From positions 28,460,318 through 28,524,317 of the forward strand of contig NC_087068.1 of the NCBI RefSeq assembly GCF_963678635.1: 64,000 nt of DNA, in the 5' to 3' direction. The position numbers and the translations under genes are program-made. Source of the stretch: Symsagittifera roscoffensis. Lineage: Eukaryota; Xenacoelomorpha; Acoela; Convolutidae. The notes under the pieces were generated by a model. The model was not told the origin of the DNA. It ran no database searches and worked only from the letters and a program-made list of their open reading frames with translations. How positions within the stretch are numbered: the stretch's first letter is position 1; each line of letters begins with the position of its first letter. Shown one piece after another: positions 1 through 15,100 of the stretch.

Positions 1-66
1 ATAACCTATTTAAATTAAATTCTTTTCTCTAGCTGCCTGAGACAATTTAATTCCTGTCTTTTGTAG

Positions 67-196
67 TCGCTGAGTATGCTGATGGGTTGGATACTGGGCG
101 CATATGACCCGGACTGCACGGGGTCAATCAAGGTCATATCAATCAAAGTGGCTTTATCCACACTGTGTTCGGGAAAGTACGTGGACAAACTCAAAT
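67..196 (+). CDS. Dyb: Dystrobrevin exon a: EF-hand-like region
   Basis: The acceptor is the TAG at 64-66 after a pyrimidine stretch; the codon just upstream in frame is a stop, so the exon cannot extend left. It encodes 43 codons plus one base, including [20 protein letters not shown] and a [10 protein letters not shown] end. These align residue for residue with the dystrobrevin stretch FLLAAFDPEGHGKISVFAVK of the second EF-hand-like unit. The Asp/Asn calcium ligands are only partly kept, as is usual in this family, where the fold supports dystrophin-type binding rather than calcium sensing. The donor is GTAAGT at 197, phase 1. Earlier exons lie outside the window. Confidence 0.93.
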
Positions 197-3100
197 GTAA
201 GTAGATTTTTTGGATTTACTTATACTAAACAATCCCCCCTCCCCCTTATGGTATCTACTGAAGATTCTCCACCACCTGTCAATAAATACAGCAAATCAGC
301 ACTAGAGATTTGTATTGAGAATTCTAATTTTGCTGCATTCTGATTGGTCGAACTTTTGACTAGCATACGGTACTTAACAAAATGTGTGGGGAGAATTGAA
401 AGCTGAATTTACAAAATGAAATAAAAACTATGAATTGAGAAGGCTGGGCAAAGAGTACCAAACATTTTTAGATTTGTAAGATAGTTATTTATTGAATTCC
501 GCGTCTATATGTTAATGTTAAACTAATATCCATACAACTTTTCACCGGAGTTATTCTGCCCGTACATCGTCATTGCTGCTATCTTACCATTTTTGTCCTT
601 TTTAGTTTTCTAGGAAAATTTCATTTGCTTCAGATGTGTTTGAGAACCTAGTGAGTGACCCTGCGAGCAGCGGCAACAGCTCGGAGGGTTCATGTCTGAA
701 CATGAACAAATTCGACAACTACCTCCGACAGGTACTCTCCCTGCCAACTTCGGTCCACGAGGGACCCTCCTTCGGATACGAGCCCAACGCCAGTCTCAAG
801 TCTTGCTTCCCTCAGTTCTCGGTAGGTAATCAATATATACGCACTGATTCATTTAAAGTTCGCACTTCAATATCAGCATCCTCAGAATACGCAAGATAGA
901 TGATACGGCTGCATTAGTCTCAGTAAAAACAGACGCCTATTTTATGGCCAGCAATTTTTTGTTCTATTTAACGAAGCAAATAATTAGTTACTTAGGCTGT
1001 TTTTTTTCAGAAAAAAATTGTTCACGCTCAGTTTTCAATTTGGTGGTTTGTTTCTTTTTCATTTTAAAATCTCTTCAACTGCATTATTTGATAACTGCAA
1101 GTCAGTCAGGAAATTACACTCTCCAATAAAGAAGAAAAAATAAGACAAAATAGACCTCGATATTCAAAAGCTATTTTCGTTCCGACTTTCGACGCGAAAG
1201 TAACGGAATATTTGTGCTCGGGGTGGGTTTTTTTTTCTTCAGACAAATTTCGACTTTTTAACTAACCATTTTTGACGAATTTTTTTATATCATTCAAACG
1301 GTATTGTTGTCCTGAGCTCAAATTTGAAAAGATATTTCACCTGTGATCATTTTTCGTAAAGTTATGGCGGTTTAAAGATTGCCATTTTGGCCAATTTGGG
1401 ACAATTAACACGCGATATATTTCGCGGTATTAACGCGTAAGCGGAGAGTTAATCCGTATTAAAATCGTTCCAAATTGGTTGAAAGAAGCTTATTTGCCAT
1501 AATTGATTTGTTACAAGGAGCTAAATCTATCTTTTTGTACTTGAAATTGCGTGTGGGGGGACGATTTTTATTTCAAATTAAAAAAAAAATTTTAAATTTT
1601 TTTCATATTTAATTTTTTTAAATGTTATTACTGCTCCATAAAACCTTAAAAGGCAGTCGGAACATTCAGGGCTTCGCCCTGATACGAGCAGTCTTGTTAG
1701 TTTTTAGATTTCACTGCAAAAATAAAACAATTTTTTATCTTGTTTTTTCAAATTAAAACTGTTTGTCAACAGTTGTGTCTTAAAGTGATCCTTCAATTTC
1801 CAGGGTTTAAAATGATGTTTAAAATCAAGAGCTTGTGAAAACTAATGAGTAAAACAGAATAAATTTTTTTTTAGTTCTGTGAATCTATTGTCAGTTCGAA
1901 GAAGAAAAAGCCACGGAATGCTTTCGCTCTGGGTGTTTTTTTCCTCCAGACCAGTTTCGAAGTTTTTGTTTATCAATTTTTGAAGTAAGTTTTTTATACA
2001 GTTTGAAAGATATTGGTGCAAATTATTCAAAATTATGAAAAATTGTTTCACCAGTGATTAATTTTTGGGATGTTATATTGGTTTGAACTTTCAACTAGTT
2101 TGAATTACAATGAAAAATGGGTTGATGAACGTACAATTCATTTGCTCATATTATTGTTCCGAATTTTCGATACCAAAGTAACGGAATATTTGTGCTCGGG
2201 GTTGATTTTTCTTCTTCAGACAAATTTCGACTTTTAAACTATTCCTTTTTGACGGAATTTTTATACCATTCAAAAAGTATTGTTGTCTTGAGCTTAAATT
2301 TGAAAAGATATTTTACCTGTGATCATTTTTCGTAAAGTTATGGGGGTTTAAAGATTGCCATTTTGGCTATTTTGGGAAAGTTAACGCGCGATACATTTCT
2401 CTAAAATTTAACGCATAAGCGGAGATTTAATCCTTCCAAATTGGTTTAAAGAAGCTTAATTGATTTGTTAAAAGGAGCGTAATCTATGCTTTTGTACTTA
2501 ATATGGCGTGTGGGGGGATCATTTTCATAAAAATTTGCAAATTTTAGAAAAAAGAAGTCATTTTCTTTTATTACATTTAGTTTTTTCCATGTTATTACTG
2601 CTCCATAAACCTTAAAAGGAAGTCGAAACCTTCAGGGCTTCACACTGTTACGAGCAGTCTTGTTTTATTAGCAGACACAAATTTTTTTAATTTCTAATTA
2701 TAGCATGCAAGGGGAAAAATAAGAAATAAAAGTATAATAAAACTGCTCGTATCAGGGCGAAGCCCTGAATTTTCCGACTGCCTTTTAAGGTTTGTGGAGC
2801 AGTAATAACATTTAAAAAAATTAAATGTAAGAAAAAATGAAATTTTTTTTCTCTAAAATTTGAAATTTTATGAAAATCATCCCCCCACACGCCATCTAAA
2901 TTTCAAAATGATAGATTTCGCTCGTTATAATCAATCAATTATGGCACGTAACCTTCTTTCAACCAATTTGGAACGATTTCTAAGACGGATTAAATCTCCG
3001 CTTACGCGTTAATAGCGCGAAATATATCGCGTGTTAATTGTCCCAAATTGGCCAAAATGGCAATCTTTAAACCGCCATAACTTTACGAAAAATGATCACA

Positions 3101-6100
3101 GGTGAAATATCTTTTCAAATTTGAGCTCAGGACAACAATACCTTTTGAATGATATAAAAAAAATCCGTCAAAATGGCTAGTTAAAAAGTCAAACTTTGTC
3201 TGAAGAAAAAAACCCATGCCGAGCACAAATATTCTGTTACTTTCGTATCGGAACAATAAAATTTCAGGAACATTCTGGGAATTTGAAGTTAAGGATGACA
3301 AGTTTTAGACAAGATTTTTTAAAACATAATTTTAACCGACAATAGGGAGAAATCCAAAAAATTTAAGCCTTTACGCTGATACAAGCTGTCTTGTTTTTTC
3401 TTAGCATGAAACTTATTGACGTCAAGCAGAATTTATTGACGTCAAGTCGAATTTACTGACGTTTATTGTTCCAAAGTCAAATTGGAGAGCTTTTAATTAT
3501 AATTAAAGCTGAAAGAAATCTACAGAATTTTTTGGTGCTGAGAGGAAAATATCAAATAATTGGACCAATAGTACAACCCCCGATCCACCTAAGGGACTTA
3601 CTAACCACTGAAATCTGACTCCGTTTAAAGTCTGCATTTCCAACAACATGCATTTCCAACAACATGCATTTCCAACAACATTTTATATTGATGATTATTA
3701 ATTAATTGTTCATATATAATTTTAGAAAAATTGAATTTATTTTGCGCTCAAAGTAAATTTCTGATAAACCAAAGGTTTTATTCCTCCTAATTTGCTTTGG
3801 GAGGGGGGAATTATACTGTTCATCAAAAAAAGGTCTTAAAATATAGTGTTATATGCAATTTAGTATTTTTTTTTGAAGCTTGATTTTTTTGAAGCTTGAG
3901 TCGGTAGACCTCCTCCTCGAATAAATGTAAGAGTTTTTGATAATTGAATAATTTTTCTGATGCTTTTTTTCTGAAGAAAATTATGCTGATTCTTGACTAC
4001 ATGCATTTCAATCATTGAACCCTGTTTATGTTAAGAATTTTTTTTGATGGTAATCAATTTTTGTTAATCAGTTAAAGAAAAATTTGTTTTCTATTTGCAA
4101 TAAACCAACCTAAATCTGGGAAAAATTTAGGATTTTTGCAATTAAAACCAATTATATTGGTGCAACTGACAAATGGCTATACACGCTATCATTCCTGCTA
4201 CACCACTTATTCAATATAAATAAGAGGCAAGAAGCCAATCGATCACTTCTGTTCAAAACTTTTCCTATTGAAGCTTTCAATTCTATTCTCCAAACAAAGC
4301 GTAAAATTTTGATTTTAGCTGATTTTTTGCAGGCAAAACTAAACACTACGCTGACCTGCTCGTAGTAATTTTAGAGCTGATTCATTTTGAAGCTTTTGAG
4401 TTGTGCTTGGAATTTACAACAGGAAAGCAATGTGTACAACTTTTGCTTGTGAGAATTGTCAGGGACATCGTAAAATCAAGTCCTCATAAATATACAAAAA
4501 ACTGCCAAAGTTGAAATATCTTTTTATACTTGAGTTCAGTTAAGCGGCAGTTTCTAGCACAGTCTTATGTTTTTTTAAATTTTTTTGAAAGATTGAGAAG
4601 CAATTCAGAACTTAGTGCAAATTTTATGTAATTTTAGGCGTTTTAAAAATTCATTAAAAACTACAAGTCAATGCTGGAATTACAATAACGCTTTTTCCAT
4701 TCGACAATTTTTTTTCGAACTTTACTTTATTCATTTCAGAATTTATCGACGTTTGATAGAAAGTATTCACTTCATCTATCTTTCTCTTCGATGTGACCTT
4801 ATACAAGAAAAACAATAACAATCATTTCCATACACCAAAACAAAAACAATAACAAACTCGTGGAACCCATAGAAAAAACAGTCATCATTTAAGTTCCAGG
4901 AACAAAAAGTGTATGATGATTCAAGTAAATCAGTTCACTGAAATATTGAAAAAGAAATGATTGTGCTTTTTTCTAGTAGAAAGCAGTTTCTGTGCATAAA
5001 CAAACGTTTTCTAAAACAATTGGGCGTCAAATTCATAAAGCTTTGTCTATAATTTTTGCACACCAAAAATCCAAAAATTACAAAAAACTTTTTGAGTGAA
5101 CCCAGAATTATGATTTTCTGAATTTTGAATTACCAAAAAATTATGTGTTCATCAAACAGTGGGACAGAATTGTTACTTATTCAAATCTTTAAATCAAAAT
5201 AATATATTTGATTATAATTTTGCATGTATTTTAATAATATGGAATTACATGGCACGCAATTTTTCTAGAAAAATTTATCATCAAAACCATAGTCGAATAT
5301 GCGCTCAATTAACTATTAAAATGTTGAAAAAAAGATATAAAAAAATTAAAAGTTCAAAATAAGTCTCGGAATTTTTGTACAAATATTTTCAATTGCCGTT
5401 AAAAAGAAGTTAAAAAATTCAATCTTCACCCGAATATGAATAGTTTTGTAATTTTATAGCATAAATATTTGCCGTATTTGTTCACGTTTGGTGTTCCAAA
5501 CTCAAAGTAGAGAGAACTTTGCATTCAGTAGGCTTTTTGCAATTGTTTTGCATTTTAGTCATGTTTTCAGTGTTTCGCAAATAAGTTTAAAGCGGCAATT
5601 TTCATTTATTCAACTCTTGGAATTAAGCACGCTGATAGCCGTTTACAGAAACTTTACACTTATATTTGGTTGTTCCGAATCTCTGTGAACCTAAGTATAA
5701 AAACTCAAATACAGAACCTCCGAATACTGTTTATATGTGATATATTTTCCACGTAATCTGTGTGCTTTTTAACCCCAAAAAAATTAGTAATTGAATTTTT
5801 CAAAGAAACACAAAAACTTAAGACAAAACTTTAAGAGTGTATATCTTTCTATTTTGGAAAAAAACGTAACGTATTCCAAACAGTTTTTGAGTAAAGAAAA
5901 ACAGGTTGTAATCATTTTTTTTAGAATCAAAGATGGAGATTTTATGATTAAAATTAAAGGCTAATGTGGGTTAAGTTCAATTGTTTTTTCTCAATTTTAC
6001 TATAAACTGAAGAAAAAATTTTGAAAGCTATCAATCAAATTTTTTCGTTCTGATTCTAAAATTTTTTTTTCGTCAATTTGTTTTGCAATTTGAATTGTGG

Positions 6101-9100
6101 TCAAAACATTATATTTTTCTCTATCAGCTCCCACTCTTATTTCCCTACACAAAACTTGATGATCGATAAAAAAACTCCGTCTTCTTTTTTTGAGATTTTT
6201 ATGATTCCGAATTTGCTTAAAACCTTCAATTATGAATCTGTCTGAATTATATAGCTTTTTGAACTTTGTACGAAACAAGCAAACGCATGGGTTAATCTAC
6301 GAGTTTTTTTCTCTTCCTAAGGCTTATTTTTTTAGGTTTAAGTTTTGTGCTTAGTTTTTGTAGATGTGTATCGTCCATTTATTGCTGCCAGAAATGCACT
6401 ATTAGATAATCTGTTAAAGGTTTAAGACAGCATACTAATGACTTATAAGACTTTAGTCTTATTTTGAAGCTAAAAAATCTCCACTGTAATTTTTGTATTT
6501 TCTTGCATTTTGAAAATTGTCTGCGCTGTTTTTGCTTTAACTTGCAAGTGCAGCTTTTTGTTCTGAATTTCGAAACGAAGCTATTGGATTATTTGTGCTC
6601 GGGGTAGAATTTTCTTTCTTCAGATAAATTTCGACTTTTCAACTAGCTATTTTTGTTGGAATTTTTTACATCATTCGATAGTGAGCTTAAATTTGAAAAG
6701 ATATTTTACCTGGGATTATTTTTTGTAAAGTTATGAGGGTTTAAAGATTGCCATTATGGCCAATTTAGGACAAATAACGCGCGATATATTTTGCGCTATT
6801 AACGCGTAAGCGGAGATTTAATCCGTCTTAGAAATCATTCCAAATTGGTTGAAGGAAGCTTATTTGCCTTAATTGATATGTTACTGGGATCAAAACTTAT
6901 TACTTCTGACTTTATATAGCGTGTGGGGGATGATTTTAACAAAAAATCTTAACAAAATACGTTTTATTTCATTACATTCAGCTTATTCAGGTTATTACTT
7001 CTCAATAGATCTTAATAGGCAGTCGGTACTTTCAGAGCTTCGCCCTGATACGAGCAGTCTTGTTTTCTGTTCAGGTTTGCATATCTCGTAAGCATCAAAC
7101 GATTGCAATTTAAATATTGCAAACTGAATAACGGCATTACAATGGTCCCACAATTGAATCCTAGACATTGCTTGGTTTGGAAATTTAAATTCACTCTGGT
7201 AATCTTAACAATTAACAATTTTCAAGGCTGTTCATTACAAAAAAAAAATTCTTTATTTTTTCTATCCATTAAATTCAAGATGGTATTTAAGTTTTGAACT
7301 GTTACGAGCAGTATCTTATTAGAGCGGTAAGTGAGAAAATCGATGTATCAGCAATCCGAAAACGGGCAGACTAGATCAGTAAATCGAAAATTGTGAAAAA
7401 GGTTTTCAGTAACTCGAAAACATATTTTTAGTAACAATTTTTTCAAACTTGTTATAAAGTTAAATTTGCCAGGAATTATGCGCAACATTGTTGGAAATTA
7501 AAGGAGACAGCTAAGGAATTGAAATATTGCATCAATTTGTGAAAAAATTTTCTATTTGATTCCTGGATGCGTTTATTCTAAGCTGAGTTTGTACTTAATA
7601 TCACGCAACCGAATACATACTATATAGGTAATTGTAACATAATTGTTTCATAATTCGGTTTACTGGTATAGTAATTTACTGATACATCAATTTACTGAAC
7701 GCACACCGTTATGAGCTGAGCTTGATCAAAACTCCTTCTCTTGACCATTAAGGGCGATCAAACAGTTACCTATTAAGTTTTTCAAAGAGTGCAATTGACA
7801 AAATCTTATCAAGTTTCTAAATTGCATAGCAGTCATGCCACCAACAGATAATTCGATTCACCTATAAATACGTCTCCGAGGATATTAAATTGGTCTTGAA
7901 TACTCTCATATTTTAAATTGGTGACTTAATTTATACACACCAGTGCCTAAAATTGATGGTTTTCCTCAGCTGACGAAAAGAAGTTTATATTTCCCATCGC
8001 TCTTCATAAATCAGACATCCATAATTCCATCCTGCATATCTTAATCAAAGTCATATAGCCTGATTTTTTCTGAGTTTTTTCTACGGAGACATCAACTTGC
8101 CAATAATCATCATCGGGATTGCCTTTTGATGAAAAACAGGGAAACGCCTTCGTTTTTACATGTTTTTTTTAGAGTCTGGAGAGCTAATTATTGTCAAATT
8201 TAGTCCGTCTAGGTTAAAATTATAGTTATTATTATTATTATTATTATTATAATTATAAAAAAAGTTCAAGTTGACTTCAATTAAGCTAAGTGCAAAAAAA
8301 TCGCCGCTCCTTTGTTTAGGGTAAACTTGGGCCTTTTTTCGTATTTGGGTTGGGATCAAAATCGATATTTACTTATTTGGTTAACAGACTGCAGGAGGGT
8401 TGAAGTTGGTTATAAATTTGATTCCAAAAAATAATCAGGATATTAGTAAATAAAGCTAAACAATAGGAGGCAAAAAAGTTTGAAGCGTTTCGCCAGGCAC
8501 TGATTTTCTAACATATAAGTCATAATCTACGAAGAATATTTTCAGAAGGAAAAAGTGGAACAAAATGGGAACTGGTTAAATTTTTCTTTTTCCTGTCCTA
8601 AGTTTGTTCTTTTTGCTCTCACATTATCCTCAAATCTTCTTTGTCGGCCATTTGGTCCTTCTGCTTCTTTGCAATGTGCAATTTATCTTCGACACACTGG
8701 GTGCTACCCTTTTTTTATAGTACCTCCTATAGTTTTTATTGTTTTACTTTTTGACTGAAAGTGAGATAAGCAATTATTCGAGTTACAATTTCTTTTCTCA
8801 AGTTTTTTTCAATGGTGGAATTCTTACTTTTTTCGCAGGTGGGAGTTATCTTTAAATACGCAAGATATCCGCTGCAATGTATTACGATTATTTGCTCATC
8901 AAACAATTAATAACCGGACTTATATGTCTTTTCAATTGAATTTATATATTTTTGTCCTTTTATGTGTAATAGATTGAAGTTATCCAAAAATGCGAACCAT
9001 TTTCAGAAAAATCTGATGGAACTTACGCCAATTATTCAAAATAATGGGACACGCTGCTGATCAAAGAAGTTTCTACACACGTTTTGTTTCTCTTAGACTG

Positions 9101-12100
9101 TCACTGACTTATTGAACTTGAGATAGACAAAATTATAAGTCGAAATATTTGTTATTTCTGATAAAAAAATAAAATTACTAAAATATTGGTGTGGTTTTTA
9201 GTTTTCTTGACTTTCTCTAATTTAAGATTCCTTTATTTTTGCGGTGCGGTTCCGACTTTATTCTTGCAGTTTTCTCAACTAATCTTCATTCTGCTCATAC
9301 ATCAGGAAATTTGCTTTGAGAAACAACTTTATCCTGTTGATTTGAGGCTTTACGCTTTTCAATCAAACTTCAACTCAAATTTGTTTAGATTTAAACGTTT
9401 GCCTTCAGTTACTTTACATTTGACCTATAAAACTTTTTGGTTTTGATAAAATGTTGCAATCAAAATCAAAACATAACTTTGCTATGATATTCAAATTAAA
9501 TTAACTTGTTTACAAACAAGATCAAAGACAAATCGTTGTTGTAACTTTCGATCCAAGAAGTTCGATATCACTATGGAATTAGATCAAAATCTTGTTTGAC
9601 GAAACACCGTGATTAAAATTATTGATCCGAATTATTCCAATTTCAAGTTCAATTTATCGTCATCAAACAATCCTACTTTTTTTGAAAGCAACTCTGAACT
9701 ATAACATTTGAACTGGTTTTGAAATTTGGTACATCTCGAGCCCCTGATAAAAATGTCGATTCGCAAAACTGACAAGCAAAAAGAAATTGTCAAAACCACC
9801 GAATCATCATCACCACATCCGAAGCAGAATAATAACGAAAAAAATCGGTCGTTATCGCCAAACGATTGTCTAAGCGTTTGGTTGAAACCAAGGTACCCTA
9901 AAGCTGTTAGCATCACTAGAGAAAAACTGTCGCCAAAAGAGTCCAAGAAAAGTCTCCCAAAATTGAAAGCCAGATTTGATCGGCTTAAAAATGCATCGGC
10001 CAATCCAGTCCACCGCAGTGAACCTAATTTAGCCCAGAATGATATCGATAAAGGAGTTACCGATGAAACTAAATTTTCAAACCCCCCTGAAATTCCGAAG
10101 AGAGCGCCTGCTAAGCCGATGACGCCCCCACCGACTAGCGGATCGGTAATTTATACGCAGAGTTGTCAGTGTTTTAGTTGTATCTCTCACAATTGTCTGG
10201 TTAGTTTACATTCGATCCTTTAACTGCAATCAATACACCTTTATAAAAACTCTCTTAGTAGCTTTTTTAGTTATTCAACTTTATTACAACTTTTTGAAAA
10301 TACACTTGAAAATTCATATAGCCAATCAAAGCTCGCAATACGTTAAAACTGAATTTTTTTTTAATTTTTCACAAGTATGATTAACAAAGAAGAGTTTGGC
10401 CAAAATAGTTTGGCCATGGTTCAGCATTACTTTTGATTCTGTAATTTTTTCACCTGACGCCCACCATTGTTTGCTCATTCTTGTGTTGTCTCATATCAGT
10501 TTAGTTTAATTAGACTTGTATCTGACTGATTTTGACGCTATTAGCTCCGCTTGAGCCGTATGTCAGTTAACAGATGTCTTGATAGAAGTGATTTCATATT
10601 GCATCTTCGATGCACTGCTGATTTAAATTACCCCGAAAAAGAAAAGGTGTGACAACTAAAACTCTAATAAAATTAACACGTAGTTTACACTGTTTTCAAC
10701 CTTTACATAAATTTTTTAAGCTAATTAGCTAATAAAGATAAAATTTAAACCAAAAATAACAAATTTAGTATTTGGTTTGATATCCGTTATATTTTAGAAC
10801 TGCATTTATTCTTTGAGGAATTCTCCGCTATAACCGCGCGGGTTGAAGTATCACCGTTAATTATTGCTTTTCTGTTGTTGTCCCAGTGATTGCTATTTTC
10901 CAGCGCTGATACGAATAATTCAGAGCTTTTTGCATAACTGAATTTGCGGTTTTTCAGAGCTATTTCAGTAATGATTCCTTAAAAAATCATCGCTAAAACT
11001 AAAAAAAATTTAACACTTATCTTTCAAATGAAAGTGTGCGTTAATAAATCCTATAACTTGTAGAGATTGAATGAGTGGTGGCGCAGAGGTAGCATACATG
11101 TTTTAAAATTTGATGATTGCGGGATCGCACACCGGTAAGTCTCTATATTTGTTCATTTTGATTGTTTTTTTTATCGCTGTTTCATTGCTGAACACTGGCC
11201 AAATTAACAATAATCTACCAATAAAATTTGGTACTGTGGCAATAAACATCGATAATTCATCAATGGCGATCGCTGTTGTTTTCCAGTTTCTCATCGCCAT
11301 TTTTTCAATTTGAACTCAATCCAAGCGATGATTGTAGTCGTCCGGAAATGACACAAAAAAACTCAAAATTTTGACGAATAGGTTATTTAACTGTTGTTGG
11401 GTATTTTTCTCAAAAATTTACTGTTTCATTCAAATCCCCAAAAATATTCACAAATATTCAAGCCTGGAGATGTGGGGGCCAGTTTTTCAATTGAAAACCA
11501 TTTTCTTGGAAATTTTTTTTTTCACAAATCTGTAACAATGGCAACTGGCATTGCCTGGCTGGAAAGTTTTTTTTGTCACGTGGGCTTCAACTACTTCGCA
11601 AAATTTGACAGAAATAATTACAGAAATAAATTGCTAAAAAACCACAATTTCTTAAAAATTTGGTGGTTTTTCTAGAAGACTTAGGCACTATTGCATGCTT
11701 TTTTTTCTGTTCAAGTACACAATTTTGGGTTTTTGGCGCTGACTTGCACTCTCAGTCTTTTTTTGGCTAAAATTGATTGAATTTCGCTGGCTTATATGTA
11801 TAAAGATGGTTCATTTTTTTTAAAGCTCTTGAGACGTCGCAAAAAAAAATTATTTGCTATCATATAAAAAAAAATTTCGTCTCTTTCAGTAGTTTTTTTG
11901 TTCGACCGACCTTTTTAGCTCTAAAATAATGTCCAATTCCCCTATTACTGCCTTTTTCCAGAAACCTACCTTGTAATTTTTGGAATTCAAGTTTTTTTTT
12001 GATATTCTTTGTAATTTATAACTTTAAATGAGAAATCCAAACTTTGAACTTTTTACGCAGCAAAAAAATGCCCATAAAAACTCAGCAACGTTTCTTTTTG

Positions 12101-15100
12101 GTTTTGTGAATATTTAATTTTTTGTTGAGTGTAGCAGGAAGCTGCAAAAACCGCTAAATTAGAATGTTGAAAGTTTTTTATATAAAAAACGCATTGTTCA
12201 ATTTTTTTTCACATCCTTAGTCCGGATAAATTAAATCAGCACTATTGACATCCTCAAAAAACGCTTATTAGATGAGACGACTGTATTGATTGATTTAACT
12301 GAGCATGACTTTCAGCTTTGGTGAACCAAGGGAATTTTCCCTGATTTAATCTGTTTTTTTTTGCAAAAAAGAACGTTCACAAAAGTGTTTTTCTTGAGAG
12401 TTTTGCAAAAGTTTTACCTTAGTTTTGGTCTTCTAAACAAACGTTTGAATTGCAAATTTTATTGGCCAGATTTTGTTGCTTTCTTCGAACTAACCAGCTG
12501 GTATCGCCAATTTTTCTTGAATCGTTTCGTTTTCCGGTTCTTGTTCATTCTTGGCTGGCTGCAGACAAATAAGTTCCTTTGGTTTGATGGCTGATATGTA
12601 TAAACATGGATCAGTTTTTTTTCCAAAGCTCTTGAGACATCGCAAAATTTTTTTTTGCTATCAAATAAAAAAAACTACGTCTATGTCAATAGTTTTTTTG
12701 GTCGACTGACTTTTTTTAGCTCTAAACTAATGTCCATTTTCCAACTTACGTCCTTTTTCCAAAAATCCCATGCTTTAGATTTTGGTATTCATTTTTTTTG
12801 ATATTCTTTATAAATTATAATTTTTGAATGAAAAATCCAATTGTTGAACTTTTTACGCACCAAAAATATGCCCATAAAAATGTAGCAACGTTTTTGTTTG
12901 GTTTTGTTTTTTAATTTTTTGTTGAATGCAGCAGGAAGCTGTGAAAAACCGCAAAATTGAATAATGAGGTTTTTTATATAAAAACGCATCGTTCAAATTT
13001 ATTTTCACACCATTAGTCCGAATAATTTAAAACAGCACTGTATTGGCATCCTCGAAAAACGCTTAAAAGATGAAACGACTGTATTGATTAGTTTAATTGC
13101 GCATGATTTTCAGTTTTGATGAACCAAGTGAACTTTCACTAATTTAATCTGTGTTGCTGCAAAAAAGAATTTTCAGTATAGTTTTTCTTGTAAATTCTGA
13201 TAGTTTCTAGCTTTATTTGCCTTAGTTTATGCACGCCAAAAATTTATGCTCTCTAGTGAAAAAAGAACAAGAACCGCGTAGAAAACCTATACTAAGGCTT
13301 AAATATTTTTAATCTCGAAATAGAATACTAAGTGCCAAGGTACGTAGCGAAGACATTTCCTATATATGTTGTAATTTCTTTTTTCATGAAGAGACTTCAA
13401 ATTTGCTCGCTCTCAAATTAATTTTTTTTGCAAATTTTGGCAAGGTCTACTATAGAACATCAAAAGTGTGAAAGTCACAAAAATGGTCAATGAATTTTAG
13501 TTGTCTAGTTTTAAAATAGACTTTAAATTTCTGAGTTTACAGCAAAAAAAACTACTATTCCAGTTTTATTCTAAAGAAGATGTTTTGAAAGAAAAAGGCC
13601 TGTTATAAAAATTCTTGAATTCAAAAAGCTCTTACGCGATCCATTTGCTGTCTTCGAAATTCAAAAACTTGTGTTTTTTTAGTTCTTTTACAAATTCCAA
13701 CGGTCTGTTGGCTATGTTTTATCTGTTCGATGGGTCATTTAAAGGTTTTTCAACAATCTATGTTATAATGATGCAATCATGTAACAACGAATCTGGCATG
13801 AGAAGAATTTTTTTTCGGCAAACAATTGATCCGCCATCTGCGTGGTAAAACGGAGAAACATGTATCAATTTGTTTTGGTCAATGAAACAATCCAATATTG
13901 AGAACTTAATCAATCGGATGGAACTTATTTATCTGCAGCCGGCCAGAAGTGAACAAGAACTGGAAAACGGTCAAAAGATATTGGCGAGACCGGCTGTTTA
14001 TTTCGAAGAAAACAAAAAAGTTACCAGGACAAATCTTGCTAAAAAGTTTTCTTACATAAAACAGAAACAAAAAGTTCCACTGGATGAAGTCTGGAACACG
14101 GGTAAAAAATTTGCCTCAAGTAACACCTGGCACAAATAAAGGACAAAAAATGTTGCTAAAAACCTCAAAAACTTAAAAAATGCTTCTCATCTCTTTCTAG
14201 GATTTCTATAAATACACTGATCAAGCGTTTGTTTAGAAAATCAAAAAAAAAAGTTATAACTTTGCAAAGGCCACAATCAGGCGCCAGAACGAAAGAGGTG
14301 TACTACCCAATATAGCAAATAGAGGAGAGCGAGAAATAGAGACCAATATGTTTCGATGAAAATGTTGCAGATGTACTGTTCTTCTCAATTGGCCATTAAG
14401 GGTAATGCGCCTTAGAATCAAATCGTTTTTTCCCTTCTGACGTCTTCTTGAGAGTTTTGCGAAAGGTTTAACTTCATTTTGGTTTTCTAAACGAACGTTT
14501 GATTTGCAAATTTCATTGGGCAGATTTTGTTGCTTTCGTCAAACTAACCAGCTGGTATCGCCAATTTCTCTTGAATCGTTTCGTTTTCTGGTTCTTGTTC
14601 AATCTCGGCCGGCTGCAGACAAATAAGTTTCATTGCTTTGATGATATTCTCGGCATGAATTATTTCTTAATTGATAGGCGATTTGAAATATGATGGTTTT
14701 TAGTTTTCAAGTTTCAAAACGGATTTTAATGTTTTGATTTCTCCAGATTATAAAACTTATTAGAATTCCACAGATACCTGGCATTGGAAAACTAGGGAAA
14801 AATTTTATCAGAAGTTCACAAAAATTAAATTGCTTCACATGTTCTATGAAATCTCTGACTAGACTAATTACACATTTGTTTAGAAAAACGAAAGTAAGAT
14901 TAAAGTTTTGAAAAATTCATCATTATGCGTCAAAAAAATGTGCTGGAGATAAGTTTAAGGTGCACTACCCAATATGGCATATATAGGAGAAGGAGAAAGA
15001 AAGGTGATCAAATTTTCGACGAAAATGTTGCAGATCTACTCTTCTTTACTGGTTTTTTCGGGTAATGCACCTCAGAAAATATTCTTATTTTCTTTTTCAT

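Larger units (their letters stand above)
822..9752 (+). other. First part of dystrobrevin intron b, repeat-rich
   Basis: No conserved exon is visible. The stretch holds three + strand copies and one - strand copy of the 0.5-kb hairpin-ended repeat (described separately), a diverged copy or tail fragment at about 1885-2100, a 16-bp tandem repeat and an ATT microsatellite. The rest (about 3.7-6.5 kb and 7.3-9.7 kb) is AT-rich sequence with poly-T runs and no coding signal that I can support. Confidence 0.7.

Noticed and set aside
9632-10003. 123-codon - strand frame
   Set aside because: Opposite strand of the candidate first exon; the + strand has the better composition, an ATG and a phase-matched donor.
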